Both the position numbers and the translations under genes were made by a program. The notes below the pieces were generated by a model. The model searched no databases. It worked only from the letters and a program-made list of their open reading frames with translations, and was not told the origin of the DNA. This document shows, piece after piece, positions 44,563 through 56,062 of a stretch of DNA of 64,000 nt (position 1 is the first letter of the stretch; every line of letters begins with the position of its first letter). The stretch is from Oreohelix idahoensis (Eukaryota; Mollusca; Gastropoda; Stylommatophora; Oreohelicidae), in assembly GCA_024509875.1 (NCBI GenBank), contig JAMPIV010009906.1, positions 266,501 to 330,500 on the forward strand, read 5' to 3'.

Positions 44563-46281
44563 ATGGCGGAGCTAGCAAAATTCCGATCAGCTGCTGTGCT
44601 GACCGCAAAGGAGATGGGAATGGATGGTCAAATTTTAATTCAATATGTAACGGCTGAATGTGATAAATATATTGAAAGGGAAGATAGAAAGGTAGCTGAA
44701 GAGAAGAGGTTACAAATTGAGGCTGATAGAGAAATTAAGAGGCTGCAGATTGAGGCAGAAGAAAAACGACAGCAAAGGGAGGCAGAAGAAAAACGACAGC
44801 AAAGGGAGGCAGAAGAAAAACGACAGGAAAGGGAGGCAGAAGATAGAATGTTGCAAAGGGAGCACGAATTACGACTAAGGGAGCTGGAATTACAAGGCCC
44901 GGCTCCTGAAAATGGTGCCAGCCCTTTTGCCTCAGATGCTACGCCCAGTCTGGGAGCCTCAAACTCAGCTATGGGGTTTCATTTAGACCATTTTATTGAA
45001 AAAGACGATGACATAGAGGGGTACCTAGGACGTTTTGAGTTATTAGCTACTACATATGGGTTAGAGAGAGAGAGGTGGAGTTTAAAGCTATCACAGGGAT
45101 TGAGGGGTACTTCTTATGAAGTATTTGCTAAAATGAACAGGGAAGACCAAGACAATTATGACATGTTAAAGCAGGCTTTGTTATTAAGGTACGAGAAGAA
45201 TGGTGAATTTTATCGTAAGAAATTTAGAAATGCCAAACTGTTGTCTGGGGAGACATACCACCAATTCTCTGCTAGACTAGAAACCTATTTGGAGAAATGG
45301 ACGGCTCTGGGGAAGACCCAAGATCTTAAAGAAATGATCATGATTGAGCAATTGAGAGAGCCCATGGCTCCAGACATGAGAAAATTTCTCATGGAACAAG
45401 GTGCAGAGAAGTTGGGGGAAATTTTAAATGTTGCTGAGAGGTATCAGGCAGCTCAGGCAGAGGTAAGTGGTGCTAAAAAGAAGCACATAGACAATTTTAA
45501 AGCTCCACAGCAATTTAATAAATTTGATAATAGAGAGCAGGGAAATAAAGGTAGGACAAACTTTGAGCGGCCAAGAAATGACTATCGCGACAGAAACTCA
45601 CAGTTCAATGACCAAAAGTTCAATGAAAGAAAACCGTTGAACCAAGGAAAAAGATGGTGTAAATGGTGCAAGAAGGATAACCATAACACCGAATTTTGTA
45701 GAAGGAAACCTTCAAACATTGCTGCAATGAAGTCGGGGACGCGAAGATTAAAGGTTAATCCTAATGGACAACAGGAACCTTATCACCCCCCAGTTTGTGA
45801 GGATGTTATTTGTAATGGGGTCACCATAAGGTGCCTTTATGATACAGGTTTGGATTATGATTCAGTTGTGAAGTCTAGCCTAGTGGACCCAAGTCAGTAT
45901 ACCACAGAAACAGTGGAAATACAAGGGGCGACTAAGGACATACCACTCATGACACTTCCCATCGCAAGGATAACGGTGAAAACTCGCTATGTGGAGGGAG
46001 AAATCAGAGCAGCAGTGATAGATGAACCAATCTACCCTCTGATATTGGGGTGTAGATACGTCTTCTTGGGGAATCCCGAGAAACCTGTGATCATGGCGAC
46101 AGTGCAGACCAGGTCACAGAAGAAGGAGGAAGAAGGTGAACCTATAAATGCTCATCCAGAGGAGATGAGGAAGGCGCAGGCTGAGGATAGGACACTCAAG
46201 CCCTGTTTTAAAAAATGGCCCAAATGCCACACACCTCCGAGAACCTATAAATGCTCATCCAGAACTGAACTTAACAAATGA
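44563..46281 (+). pseudogene. Element D gag-protease
   Basis: The likely start is ATG 44563 (MAELAKFRSAAV), since the 18 codons before it lack similarity to element B. An N-terminal charged coiled coil follows (EKRQQREAEE repeats near residues 75-110). A Gag helical region comes next (DDIEGYLGRFELLA, QGLRGTSYEVFAKM), and a CCHC knuckle CKWCKKDNHNTEFC near residue 382. The aspartic protease has LYDTGLDYDSVV (DTG) and a C-terminal ILGCRYVFLG strand. The frame breaks at 46281 because of a 100-bp direct duplication whose 145-bp offset is not a multiple of three. Confidence 0.88.
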
Positions 46282-46386
46282 AGGCGCTATAAATGCTCAT
46301 CCAGAGGAGATGAGGAAGGCGCAGGCTGAGGATAGGACACTCAAGCCCTGTTTTAAAAAATTGCCCAAATGCCACACACCTCCGAG
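46142..46386 (+). repeat. 100-bp direct duplication in element D pol
   Basis: 46142-46241 and 46287-46386 match almost exactly, with a third partial copy at 46244-46264. The 145-bp offset shifts the frame and creates the stop at 46281. Confidence 0.9.
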
Positions 46387-47056
46387 CAAGGGGGAATATT
46401 TCATGAAGAACAAACTGTTATACAGGAAGACAGGAACTAGATCCACTGGTCACGGACAGTTAGTTCTTCCCAAGATATATAGGGCAAACTTAATAAGGAG
46501 CTTACATGTTGGAAAAGATGGTGACCATGAGAAAGTCGGTACCATCTGCCAAAAGATTGCTCGAAAATACTATTGGCCCGACGTAAATGTCGATGTTGAA
46601 AACTTTGTAGAAGCATGTGGCGTATTTCATGAGGGAACACCCACAAAGGGAAAATATGTGCAGGACCTAGAAACGCCACGGGGCAACTTTAGGCCTGAAA
46701 GAAAAACTAATTATACTCGGGTAGACAAAGTGGAATGGGAGCCCCCTTTTCACACCCAGTCTTCACTTGAATGGATTAACATGGCCACTATGCGAAGAGT
46801 ACAAAGAAGAAATTTTACCCAGGATAAGATGACAATCCCTCGGTCAGACTTATATAAACTGGAAGAACAGACAAGAGAGCGAAGATCTCTCATAAACAAT
46901 CTTAAGTGGGGAGACAAACCCCAGAGAAAAATTGGTAGTGGTCGATTTGTGAGTGATGATTCTAGGAAGAAAAGTCCTCATTATAGAGCTTCTAATGGAC
47001 GGGACCCGATGGGTTCCATGAAAAATAAGTATGATAAATTAAAGATCCAGATGTAA
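46310..47056 (+). pseudogene. Element D integrase zinc region + unknown domain
   Basis: Begins with the EEMRKAQAEDRTLKPC linker, then KGEYFMKNKLLYRK and the zinc region (SLHVGKDGDHEKVG, KYYWPDVNVDVENFVEAC). The second Cys of the pair is replaced (CGVFHEG). There is no DDE core. Instead it carries the same ~120-residue basic domain as element B (ETPRGNFRPERK, MATMRRVQRR, RRSLINNLKWGDK, RKIGSGRFVSDDS). It ends at TAA 47056 in the same relative place as in B, with the next ORF in the -1 frame. Confidence 0.85.
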
Positions 47057-48939
47057 CTCTATTAAGGACCTGGACAGATGAGAAGGCGGAAGAGACTGTT
47101 ACCTCATCGTATCAATACGTGAACGAACTGACCACTCGTTTGAAAGCTGGATGGAAACTGGCAAATGATAATTTGAAGCAAGCCAGGAAGAAACATGCAG
47201 CATATTTTAATAGGAAGGCAAAGGACAGGGAACTGGCAGTCGGAGAGAAGGTGCTGCTTCTACTACCCGGAAGCCAGAATAAATTACAAATTGGTTGGCA
47301 AGGTCCATATACGGTTCTAGAGAAAGTGTCTAGAACAAACTATAAAATTGACAAAAAGGGGAAGGAGAAAGTTTATCATGTAAACCTGTTAAAGAAGTAT
47401 CTGGACAGACCACTCCAGGAAAGCACCCCCTTATTGACCTTGGCTATTGCAACCCAGATGCAAAAAGAACCACTCACCTCACATGAATACCCATTACATC
47501 CTTGTGAAACCGCAGCACAGGTAAAAGTCAGTAAGCACCTGACTAAAAACCAGAGGGAGAGAGTTCAACAAGTTCTGGAGGAACATACAGATGTATTAAC
47601 AGATAAACCAGGCCATACAAATTTGCTACAGTATGACATGAAACTGGTAGACTCAAACCCAATCTGTATGAGAGCCTATTCTATTCCGTTCGCGAAGGAG
47701 AAGGCATTGAAGGAAGAAATAGAGTATTTGTTGAAGGAGGGGATTATTTCGCACAGTGAATCATCTTTTAGTTCTAGTGTCGTTTTGTTGAGAAAACCGT
47801 CTGGGGAACACAAACTGTGCATAGATTACAGGAAACTGAATGCTGTCACAGAAGGACAAGTGGATCCATTACCAGACACAAAACAGTTATTTGCCAGACT
47901 GAACAAGGCAAAATACTTTTCAAAGGTGGATCTTAGTAAAGGCTATTACCAGATCCCAGTGAAGCCTGAAGTGAGACCTTATTTGGCTTTTAGCACTTCG
48001 GATGGACATTATGAATTCAATATGCTACCATTCGGACTGAAAAATGCTCCGAGTGTGTTTTCAAGGATGATGCGCAAATTGTTGGATCCCCTGAATAACC
48101 CATGTATCACGAATTTCATGGATGATATTCTCGTCGCCACAGAGACATTTGAAGAACACATTGAAGCTCTGGAGATGTTGTTTGATAGACTTCGGGAGGC
48201 GAACTTAACTGCTAGGCCTACAAAATGTTGTATTGGATGCAAAGAGTTGGAATTCTTGGGACACACTGTATATCAGGGTAATATGACCCCTGATCCTAAG
48301 AACTTGGAAAAACTGCAGAGAGCACCTAGGCCGCAAACAAAAAAGGACGTGCGATCATTTGTGTCGTTATGCGGATTTTATCAGAAATACATCAAGAATT
48401 TTAACGCTATTTGTGCTCCTCTGACTGATCTGACTCGCAAGGGACTTCCAGATAAAATTATTTGGACTGCACAATGTGAACTAGCGTTCCAAGAGTTAAA
48501 GGAAAAACTCACTAGCAAGCCTATTCTCAAACTGCCTGATTTGACACAGGACTTTGTCTTAAGAACCGATGCAAGTAATGTAGGACTAGGTGGGGCTTTG
48601 TTGCAAAGATCATCTTCACCTGATGGGGAACTGAAACCAGTCGCTTATGCAAGCCGTAAATTGAATAAGGCGGAACAAGGATACTCCACAAGCAAAAAAG
48701 AATGTTTAGCGTTAATCTGGGCAATAAAGAAGTTTCAAATCTATCTGTATGGTAGGACTTTTGTGGTGGAGACGGACCATCAGCCTCTCGTATTCTTATC
48801 TCAGGCTAAGCATGAAAACGCAAGATTGCTGAGGTGGTCTTTATTGCTTCAACCTTATCAGTTCAGTATCCAATATATCCCAGGCAAATTGAATGTCGGT
48901 GCAGATTTCCTCAGTCGGCACCCCTGTGATCAAAATTAG
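47054..48939 (+). CDS. Element D integrase C-terminus, RT and RNase H
   Basis: A single open frame (about 625 codons), -1 relative to the upstream ORF. The integrase C-terminal basic helix and GPY/F module come first (VGEKVLLLLPGS, WQGPYTVLEKVSR). The RT follows: YLLKEGIISHSES, LCIDYRKLNAV, KVDLSKGYYQIPV, LPFGLKNAPSVFSRMM, ITNFMDDILVA (FMDD), then the FLGHTV block. RNase H is last: VLRTDASNVGLGG, KKECLALIWAIK, VETDHQPLVFL, LNVGADFLSR. All RT and RNase H acidic residues are present. No ATG opens it, so expression would need a frameshift or a processed fusion with the upstream ORF. The 3' UTR before the polypurine tract is under 80 bp. Confidence 0.88.
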
Positions 48940-49013
48940 AGTAGTGGCAGACGTGAGGAGTAATTTTACCTATGTGTATCGCTGGTTTTGGAACTTGCCA
49001 TAGGCATGTTTTC

Positions 49014-49026
49014 AAGTGGGGAGATG
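49014..49026 (+). other. Element D polypurine tract
   Basis: AAGTGGGGAGATG directly precedes the 3' LTR. It is similar to element B's tract. Confidence 0.8.
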
Positions 49027-51319
49027 TGTAGTGAAATTGACAGAGATACAACGGTAAAATACCTCCAAAGATAACATGTAAGGATAAAAACATAATGCGT
49101 AGGCTGCTGATAGTACATGATCGCCCAGACCGCGGGTCATCACCCTCCATAACAATTGACTTGCTAGACAGGAGGGGAACGGCGGATAAAAGGAAAAAAA
49201 TATGACTGGAAAGATTGCGTGAGACTAGAAAGGCTAAGGAGACGCAATTGGGGGCGGGGGGGGGGGGGGGGGGGGGGGAAACGGAGAAAAGTCACGTTTC
49301 CCAAGTTGACATAAAGTAAGGAACTCGACAGAAGGGACCTTGGATATGTTACGCCACAGTCATTTATTGGTCGCTTTTGCGATACCAAGCCTTTGATTTG
49401 AATTCAGCGGCAGAACGCGGATGTTTGGAATATTACAAAAATTAAAAAGTAACTTTTTCGTAATATTAATGTTAGGAATATAAAAATTAGCTGGCCGGAT
49501 GGCCCATTCTGAGCAGTGAACTAATATGTTCTTAATTTTACAGACGGATAGATAATATTGAAGATAATGACAAAAGACAGTGTTGTTCACATCAACGACA
49601 GACTGTATGGAATAAAAAGTGTCGCTATTTGCACAAAAAAACACGACCTCGAGACGCAGGTGTTCAAATCTACTTAGTAGGGAAGCGAAGGGACATTGGT
49701 GGGAGCTGTGTCTAAATATAACTTTTAACGACAAAATTTTGGAGGGGAGAGAAAGGTTGGTTCAAAAATCAAGTACATTTTGAAAAAAAAAAAAAAAAAC
49801 AAGTAGAGACGGACAGACTAACAGATAAACATCCATACTTGACTGAAGCATGACTGAAATGACTTTAGGGTAGGAAATTTGAATTTCAAATAAACCTAGG
49901 CAGTGATTGGCCACAGACAATCATTTTATCGGCGCTCAGACGCGCAAGTGGGGCCATTCCTCAATAGTTGTTCGATGATAGACACAGTATTTTAAAGTGT
50001 GGTGATTTCCAAATGAAAGAAAGTGAAATAAGTTCAGGGACGCCATACTATAGCCAGCAGCTCAGCTGAGTTTTGCTAGCATTTCTGTGTTCTTTATTCA
50101 TAATCTGGTAAGATTGAAATTATTTCTTTGTATATTTTGAATATTGTTTAATGTTCGAGTGATTTGATACTGCCATATCGAAATCTAGCCTTACAAACAA
50201 GTAGGGATTTGCTCTAGACCCCCCCGCCCAAGTCAGGGTCTAGGGACCAACAATATACATAAACTCCAACAAGGGTTAGGAAAGACAGATCAAGTGTTGA
50301 GAATAATGAAACATATTACCTATCCACTTTTAGGGAAGGAACCTAATAAATATTTTTCAGAATCTATAGTCTGGGAGGACCTATCTGATGTAAAACCACC
50401 ATGGTAAATGTGCTGTTTGGTCAGAGAGATCTGACCTGTCTGTATGATGTGGTTGTTGTGTCCGTGTTGTGTCCAGACGTGGGTAGAGAATAGAATTTTG
50501 ACACATAGCCAATACTTTGATTGCAGAGCTGTGAGTTTCAGCTGTCAACAAGGCGGTGTCCATTCAGTTGGTGATCTTACTCGAGTGTATCTGTGCAGTA
50601 CGTTGTGACAGAGACCACTATTATTGCCCGCCAGCACGGAGAGGTGGGACCACCAGATTTCAGCACCAGAGCTACATATGCAAGATGAGTGAGCCTCTGG
50701 TCTGCTGGAAGTTCACCAACGCCTTTTAGTTACTAATACCCCATAAAATTCCTGCAATTTACTGGACACTGTGTAGTCAATATAGACAGGTGTGATGAGG
50801 CCACCCCAACAGCACAAGCATTAACTATCCTCCCAAGTAGATGACTACTAGAACATTTTAATAAAACTAACTAGTCTAGTACTTATATATGTACACTCTT
50901 GCATTTATTATGTAACATTACATGCATTTCTTTCATAATTTTTAAATCCTTTTTTTTTTAAAAAAAGTTCTGGTCAACATAAAACTTGATCCAGAACAAA
51001 TAAATGTAATATAATTCTATCAAAAATTTTACACACGTGAGTTAGTTCAGTGTATTTTAACATTTGTTAATATTATTAGTCTGCTTAAATATCTGTGGGT
51101 GTATCTATAATTATCACACCACATTACATATCATTACCCTAGACATTTTACATAGATACATTCATTAGAAAGAAAAAAAATAAGTGTGAGGTCGTAGTGG
51201 TAGCAAGAAAGGCCTTCTGTCAATTCACAACTACATTTTATCTCAGGAGCCTTCACAGCTGGCCTCATACATTACATTTAGTAATATCACCATCATACAA
51301 TACCATCAAACCCACTACA
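49027..51319 (+). repeat. Element D 3' LTR
   Basis: 2,293 bp partner of 42034-44295. It has an expanded ~20-base G-run near 49254-49278 and an 8-bp extra segment near 50341. Confidence 0.93.
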
Positions 51320-51324
51320 ACCTG
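51320..51324. repeat. Element D target-site duplication (right)
   Basis: Second ACCTG. The element C integrase reading frame resumes on the far side in phase. Confidence 0.88.
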
Positions 51325-51478
51325 CAATATAGTTTAATATCCTTATTGTATCCTGGCCAGTAAAAATTTGCCAGGACTCTGTGGCGTGTTCTAGCAACAC
51401 CCATATGACCGGCAAATGGTGAGTCATGAGCTGTTCTCAGTACAATAGACCTTAACGAGCTAGGCACTACTATTTAAG
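51325..51478 (-). pseudogene. Element C integrase zinc region, 5' part
   Basis: Minus-strand reading gives RTAHDSPFAGHMGVARTR and NFYWPGYNKDIKLYC, the HH and first-Cys parts of the integrase HHCC finger. The second Cys lies beyond element D, at about 42025. The frame is -1 relative to the gag-protease ORF that ends at 51470. Confidence 0.82.
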
Positions 51479-53427
51479 GATGTCCCTTTTGAGTTCAAAC
51501 CATACCCTTGCTGATTTGGTATGCTTTACAATTCCAGTTCTTGCATGGGCAAATAACTTCCGAAGTGATACATTGTCCTGTTGTTTAGAAACTACATCCA
51601 GCAGTGATGTCTTAGAACCTGGATCATTGTCTGATAAAGTATCATCTGATAGTGTTACTATAGGCTGATGTTGTAATATCATATCATCAGCTTTCTGCTG
51701 TGCTCGCGTAGTTGCTACCAATGCAAAATTGCCATGTCCCTGCTTCCATAATTTAATGTCCTCGTCAGCACATTCTTTAATTCCATGGACATTGCCTAGT
51801 ATCAGATCGGCGACCGCATTATCATCAAGAACACATGCTTTTACCCTACCCGGCAAGAATGGCGTGTCAGTATCTATCAACACCAGAGGGTAAAACTCCA
51901 CCCTGCCACCAAAAGTGATACATCGAGCAGTTTGCTTCAACCAATGAGAACCCTCAATGCACGATCTCTGCACCCCAACTGTCGTACATCCTGTATCCCT
52001 TAAGACGGATACAACTTTATGTCCTACGTACCCTGGATGCAAGACTATATTCCCATCTGTATGAACTGCTGACAAACATGGAAGTGGGTGGCCACAAATT
52101 AAGATTGGTTTCTCATCTTTATGAAAAAGTGGTCTGCACCCTTCACAACTCTCGCTGTTAAATGTATCTAATACTACGACTGAATTTACATGTTCAAGTT
52201 TCTTATTTGGACAATCGAATTGAAGGTGACCCATGCCATTGCATACAAAGCATCTGTACTCCTCACGTCGGTTCTTTTGTGGACTTTCTTTAGTGCTATT
52301 TTGGGTCTTGGCTTGACTTGACGTCTCAGGCTTGTCACAAAACTTCGCTCCATGGCACGGTGATCCACATTTAAAACAACCCGAAGGTCTTCTATTACCT
52401 GACTCTGTCATATTCTGCTGTTTCCTGGGGGATGTACGGAAGTTTCTTTCTGTCCATTTCCTACTTATTGCTTTCTTATCATAAGGTCTCTCCTCACTAC
52501 GAGAATTTTGTCTCCGATATGGTCGTGTTTCATAACTCCGCTTGGCCACACATGTCGTAAATGTTTCTGGCACCGCCGATTTATGAATCGGTCTCCCGGA
52601 TGTGCTGTTGCATAATGTTGACCTAACTGAGACATTGCCGAAATACTTTCTGGTTTTCTTTCTTGGAAAAAAGCCAACAACTCTGAGCTACATGAAGACA
52701 TCACCTTATCCCGTAAGATTAAATCACATAAGCCATCAAAATCTTTAGCAATGCCAGACAGGTCAATCCATCTGTTTAATAACATCTTAATCTCTGCGAT
52801 AAACTCCGCAAAATCTTGCTCACTACTTGGCATCGCACTGTGGAACTTTAACCGATAACCTTGCTCATTTAATCTGTACTTGCGTAACAAAGTTTCCTTC
52901 ACTATGTCATACTTTAATCTATCTTCCACAGTTAATTGGAAAACTGTTTTTAATGCTGACCCTGTTAAATAATCTGTCAGCAGTGATCCCCACAGTTCTT
53001 TATTAATATTTAAGGCAGTTGCCTTCGTTTGAAACCTCTCCAAAAAACAGTCCATAAAATCTATGGATTCGTTGAAAATTGGGAGTTTCAACTTGTACAT
53101 GCTCCCATATTCTTTTTTTGATGATGAGTCAGAACTCGACTTCTCTAACTCGAGTTTTTTCAATGATACCTCTTTGTCCGCTTCTATCTTTTTAATTTCT
53201 TTCTGTGCTTCTATTTCTTTCATTTGTTTCTGTATCTCTAACCTCTTAGTCTCTTCCTCTGCTTTCTTAGTTTCTTCCTCTGCTTCCGCTTTCTTTCTCT
53301 CTCGCTCTTCATGTCGTTCTTGTCTATCCTGCACTTCTTTAAATTGAGCCTGTGCAAACTCTAAGAGATCCTCTCCAGACTTTCCTATCTTCTCACCGAC
53401 AAGGATAAAATCCATAAATGTTGACAT
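51470..53427 (-). pseudogene. Element C gag-protease
   Basis: Starts at ATG 53427 (MSTFMDFILVGEK). A Glu/Lys coiled coil covers residues ~35-105. A Gag helical region follows (FLERFQTKATALNINKELWG, SSEQDFAEFIAEIKMLL). One frameshift near 52560 joins 53427-52465 to 52573-51470. Two CCHC knuckles follow, CFKCGSPCHGAKFC and CFVCNGMGHLQFDC. The protease carries VLRDTGCTT (DTG) and LILGNVHG. Two knuckles versus one in B and D, and unrelated gag sequence, place C in a different family of the same domain-order group. Confidence 0.86.
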
Positions 53428-53657
53428 GATTATAAATGTATATATTACTTATATGCACCTCAAATACTTTAACTTAATGTCAAAATAGTTTACACCCCAA
53501 AATAATATATTAAATAACAACTAAGATAATACCTTACTCATTGTATTCAATGTCTACCCACAACAAATTATTAACCCTACAAAACAAACAATGACACAAA
53601 TGATGATGATAACCAGTACACCCTAATTTAACAAACAACAACTTAGTAGGTTGGTAA

Positions 53658-54274
53658 TGTGACAGGGGCGCTAGGGGTACCTCACACCCAAGACCCGTGC
53701 ACCAAGAAAATTTATAAAGGATCGTTTGACAGGGGTTGCAATTATTGGTTGCTTGCAACCCTCTCAGCAGCAGACTTAACAATTCAAGCAACCAAAAGCC
53801 TTATGCAGATCAACATTTAATTCTACCGAACAGAACCGAACACCAAACAACCAATCCAACAAACAATCAAACGAACACCCAGTCAGTGTTCATAGACTGT
53901 GTGCTCAAGGCATTTACAGCTTGGCTCTTGTGTGTCTTCTTCGTCTGTTCTCACTGGGCGGCTGTCTCAACAATCCCAGTTTCGCCACTTGCTACCCCTT
54001 TTATAGGCCCTGGCCTAACCACTCAATTTACTGCGCTCTACGCGGATTAATCTGCGCCACACAGATAACACACGCGATTATTGCTCCAGAATGCACGAAA
54101 ACACAGATATACACAACTAGAGCAAAAACACAACTAATATGTAGGCTTATTATGGCCTTGTAATAAATCTGCTTGAAGATAACGTGATCAAAAGGCACTA
54201 AACCACATAGACAATATGACTGCCCAGATGGGGCCAGCGCCGAGAACGACAGACCTCAAGATGGCGCTGTCACA
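53658..54274 (-). repeat. Element E 3' LTR (left copy)
   Basis: 617 bp, essentially identical to 55442-56058 (CTCTCAGCAG versus CTCTCATCAG is the visible change). Confidence 0.94.
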
Positions 54275-54286
54275 TATTCCCCGCCT
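54275..54286 (-). other. Element E polypurine tract
   Basis: Minus-strand AGGCGGGGAATA directly before TGTGACAG. Confidence 0.7.
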
Positions 54287-55280
54287 GATTTTGTTGTCGT
54301 CCCGACAACTGCACTAAATCAGGCGCTTCATTCGTATTCTCCAAATCTGGAGGATCACCTTTTCCTTCACTTCGTCTCAGGTCATTGCTGGTTACTCTAA
54401 TGCTCGGACTCGCTCTGTCCATTCGTTGGATGATATATGGACCCCCTGTCATTGTGGGAGCACGAACTACAACGTACTCGTCTTCTGACCACATATCACG
54501 AATCTCGGATCTCTCAGCGTCGTGCATTCTCTTCTTCACCAATTCTCCGACCTGTAGTGGAGTAGAACACGACAGCTTGTCACATCTATCTTTCCGGACT
54601 GCTGCAAAACTCTGCAACGGTGGCTCTGCTCTTACGTGCGCCCCTCGTAGCCTGGAAACGTGTCCTTCAACGAGTTTTAGATGAGTCTCCTCCTCTAAAT
54701 GCCGACCACTTTTCCCGGCGCCCTTATGGTGACAGTTGCCACGGCCATCTCTCAGACAAGCAGCAAACTGGTCACGAAGAAAGGATGGCGCCAAAGGAGT
54801 GACGTTGTTCTGCTTTTGTGCCCTTACAGCACTTTCAAACACCTCGTGAATGCGATGGGAGAATTCCCAAAGAGACTCCCTTGCACCTTGCCGGGTAGAG
54901 TAGAACGCGGCCATTACTTCTGGGATGCTCCGACGCTCCCCATACACCCTAAGAATGGAATGTAGCATTGCTTCTGGGTCACCGTCATCAGCCTGAATCC
55001 TCAGCTCCCTACGGACACTTGGGGTCACACTGTCAAGAATAACATCTGCCTGGTCCTCTTTACTCATCATCCCTACTCTCCAGGCAGCTCTCACCTCTCT
55101 GACATATTCCTCAGCCGTAGGACCCGTGCGCTCCCCAAAGCACCGCACTCTCTTGTGAGTAGGTACCACGATGTACTGTACTCGTTCTGGTTGACGATCC
55201 AGCCCCACTACAGGGTCATCCACCTCAGCCACATCTTCGTTATCAGTTCTACTAGCAGCACGTGTGTTGCGTGCCGCCAT
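54276..55280 (-). CDS. Element E gag fused to integrase C-terminus
   Basis: An open frame from ATG 55280 (MAARNTRAASRTDNED), preferred to an upstream ATG at 55316 because the latter adds 12 non-conserved codons. The first ~190 residues are a Gag of the capsid type with CFGERTGPTAEEYVREVRAAW, then DVILDSVTPSVRRELR and MAAFYSTRQGARESLWEFSHRIHE. After a junction of low complexity (about residues 190-225) comes an integrase C-terminal module (LQVGELVKKRMH, YVVVRAPTMTGGPYIIQRM). The fusion is in frame and open, so the product could be made. No zinc knuckle is kept. Confidence 0.8.
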
Positions 55281-55420
55281 CTTGTTGCTAGTAGAGTTGA
55301 CTAGAAATCTTGACAAACTGGATGATCCCGTCCCTCGCCTTGCACTGAACTGGGTGTTCTACTGTTTCGGCTGTTGCTGCTCTGATTGCTGAAGAGTTGC
55401 TTCACTGCGTGCTGTCTGTC

Positions 55421-55439
55421 AATCCTGCCGACGACGCCA
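55421..55439 (-). other. Element E primer binding site
   Basis: Minus-strand TGGCGTCGTCGGCAGGATT, 2 nt after the 5' LTR. A close variant of a PBS common in Ty3/gypsy elements. Confidence 0.75.
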
Positions 55440-55441
55440 CT

Positions 55442-56058
55442 TGTGACAGGGGCGCTAGGGGTACCTCACACCCAAGACCCGTGCACCAAGAAAATTTATA
55501 AAGGATCGTTTGACAGGGGTTGCAATTATTGGTTGCTTGCAACCCTCTCATCAGCAGACTTAACAATTCAAGCAACCAAAAGCCTTATGCAGATCAACAT
55601 TTAATTCTACCGAACAGAACCGAACACCAAACAACCAATCCAACAAACAATCAAACGAACACCCAGTCAGTGTTCATAGACTGTGTGCTCAAGGCATTTA
55701 CAGCTTGGCTCTTGTGTGTCTTCTTCGTCTGTTCTCACTGGGCGGCTGTCTCAACAATCCCAGTTTCGCCACTTGCTACCCCTTTTATAGGCCCTGGCCT
55801 AACCACTCAATTTACTGCGCTCTACGCGGATTAATCTGCGCCACACAGATAACACACGCGATTATTGCTCCAGAATGCACGAAAACACAGATATACACAA
55901 CTAGAGCAAAAACACAACTAATATGTAGGCTTATTATGGCCTTGTAATAAATCTGCTTGAAGATAACGTGATCAAAAGGCACTAAACCACATAGACAATA
56001 TGACTGCCCAGATGGGGCCAGCGCCGAGAACGACAGACCTCAAGATGGCGCTGTCACA
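55442..56058 (-). repeat. Element E 5' LTR (right copy)
   Basis: 617 bp partner of 53658-54274, followed by GTAA. Confidence 0.94.
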
Positions 56059-56062
56059 GTAA

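Larger units (their letters stand above)
42034..51319 (+). mobile_element. Element D: Gmr1-like Ty3/gypsy with 2.3-kb LTRs
   Basis: Plus-strand LTR retrotransposon, 9,286 bp, with a 5-bp TSD, PBS, polypurine tract and coding order gag, protease, integrase zinc region, unknown domain, integrase C-terminus, RT, RNase H. The LTRs differ by about two or three substitutions plus homopolymer and small indels, so it is very recent. It is a fuller relative of element B (same gag and pol lineage, different LTR sequence). It lacks an integrase catalytic core, so it would need integrase in trans. Confidence 0.92.
53658..56058 (-). mobile_element. Element E: pol-deleted Ty3/gypsy derivative
   Basis: Two 617-bp LTRs (53658-54274, 55442-56058) begin TGTGACAG and end CTGTCACA, an 8-bp perfect inversion. 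They flank only 1,167 bp of internal DNA. A 4-bp TSD, GTAA, lies at 53654-53657 and 56059-56062. The LTRs differ by about one base, so insertion is very recent. Inserted in the leader of element C. It keeps PBS, gag, a piece of integrase and polypurine tract, and lacks protease, RT, RNase H and integrase core, so it is non-autonomous. Confidence 0.9.

Noticed and set aside
47054..47080. Canonical -1 slippery heptamer between D ORFs
   Set aside because: The overlap contains TTAAAG but no X-XXY-YYZ heptamer, so programmed frameshifting is only a possibility.
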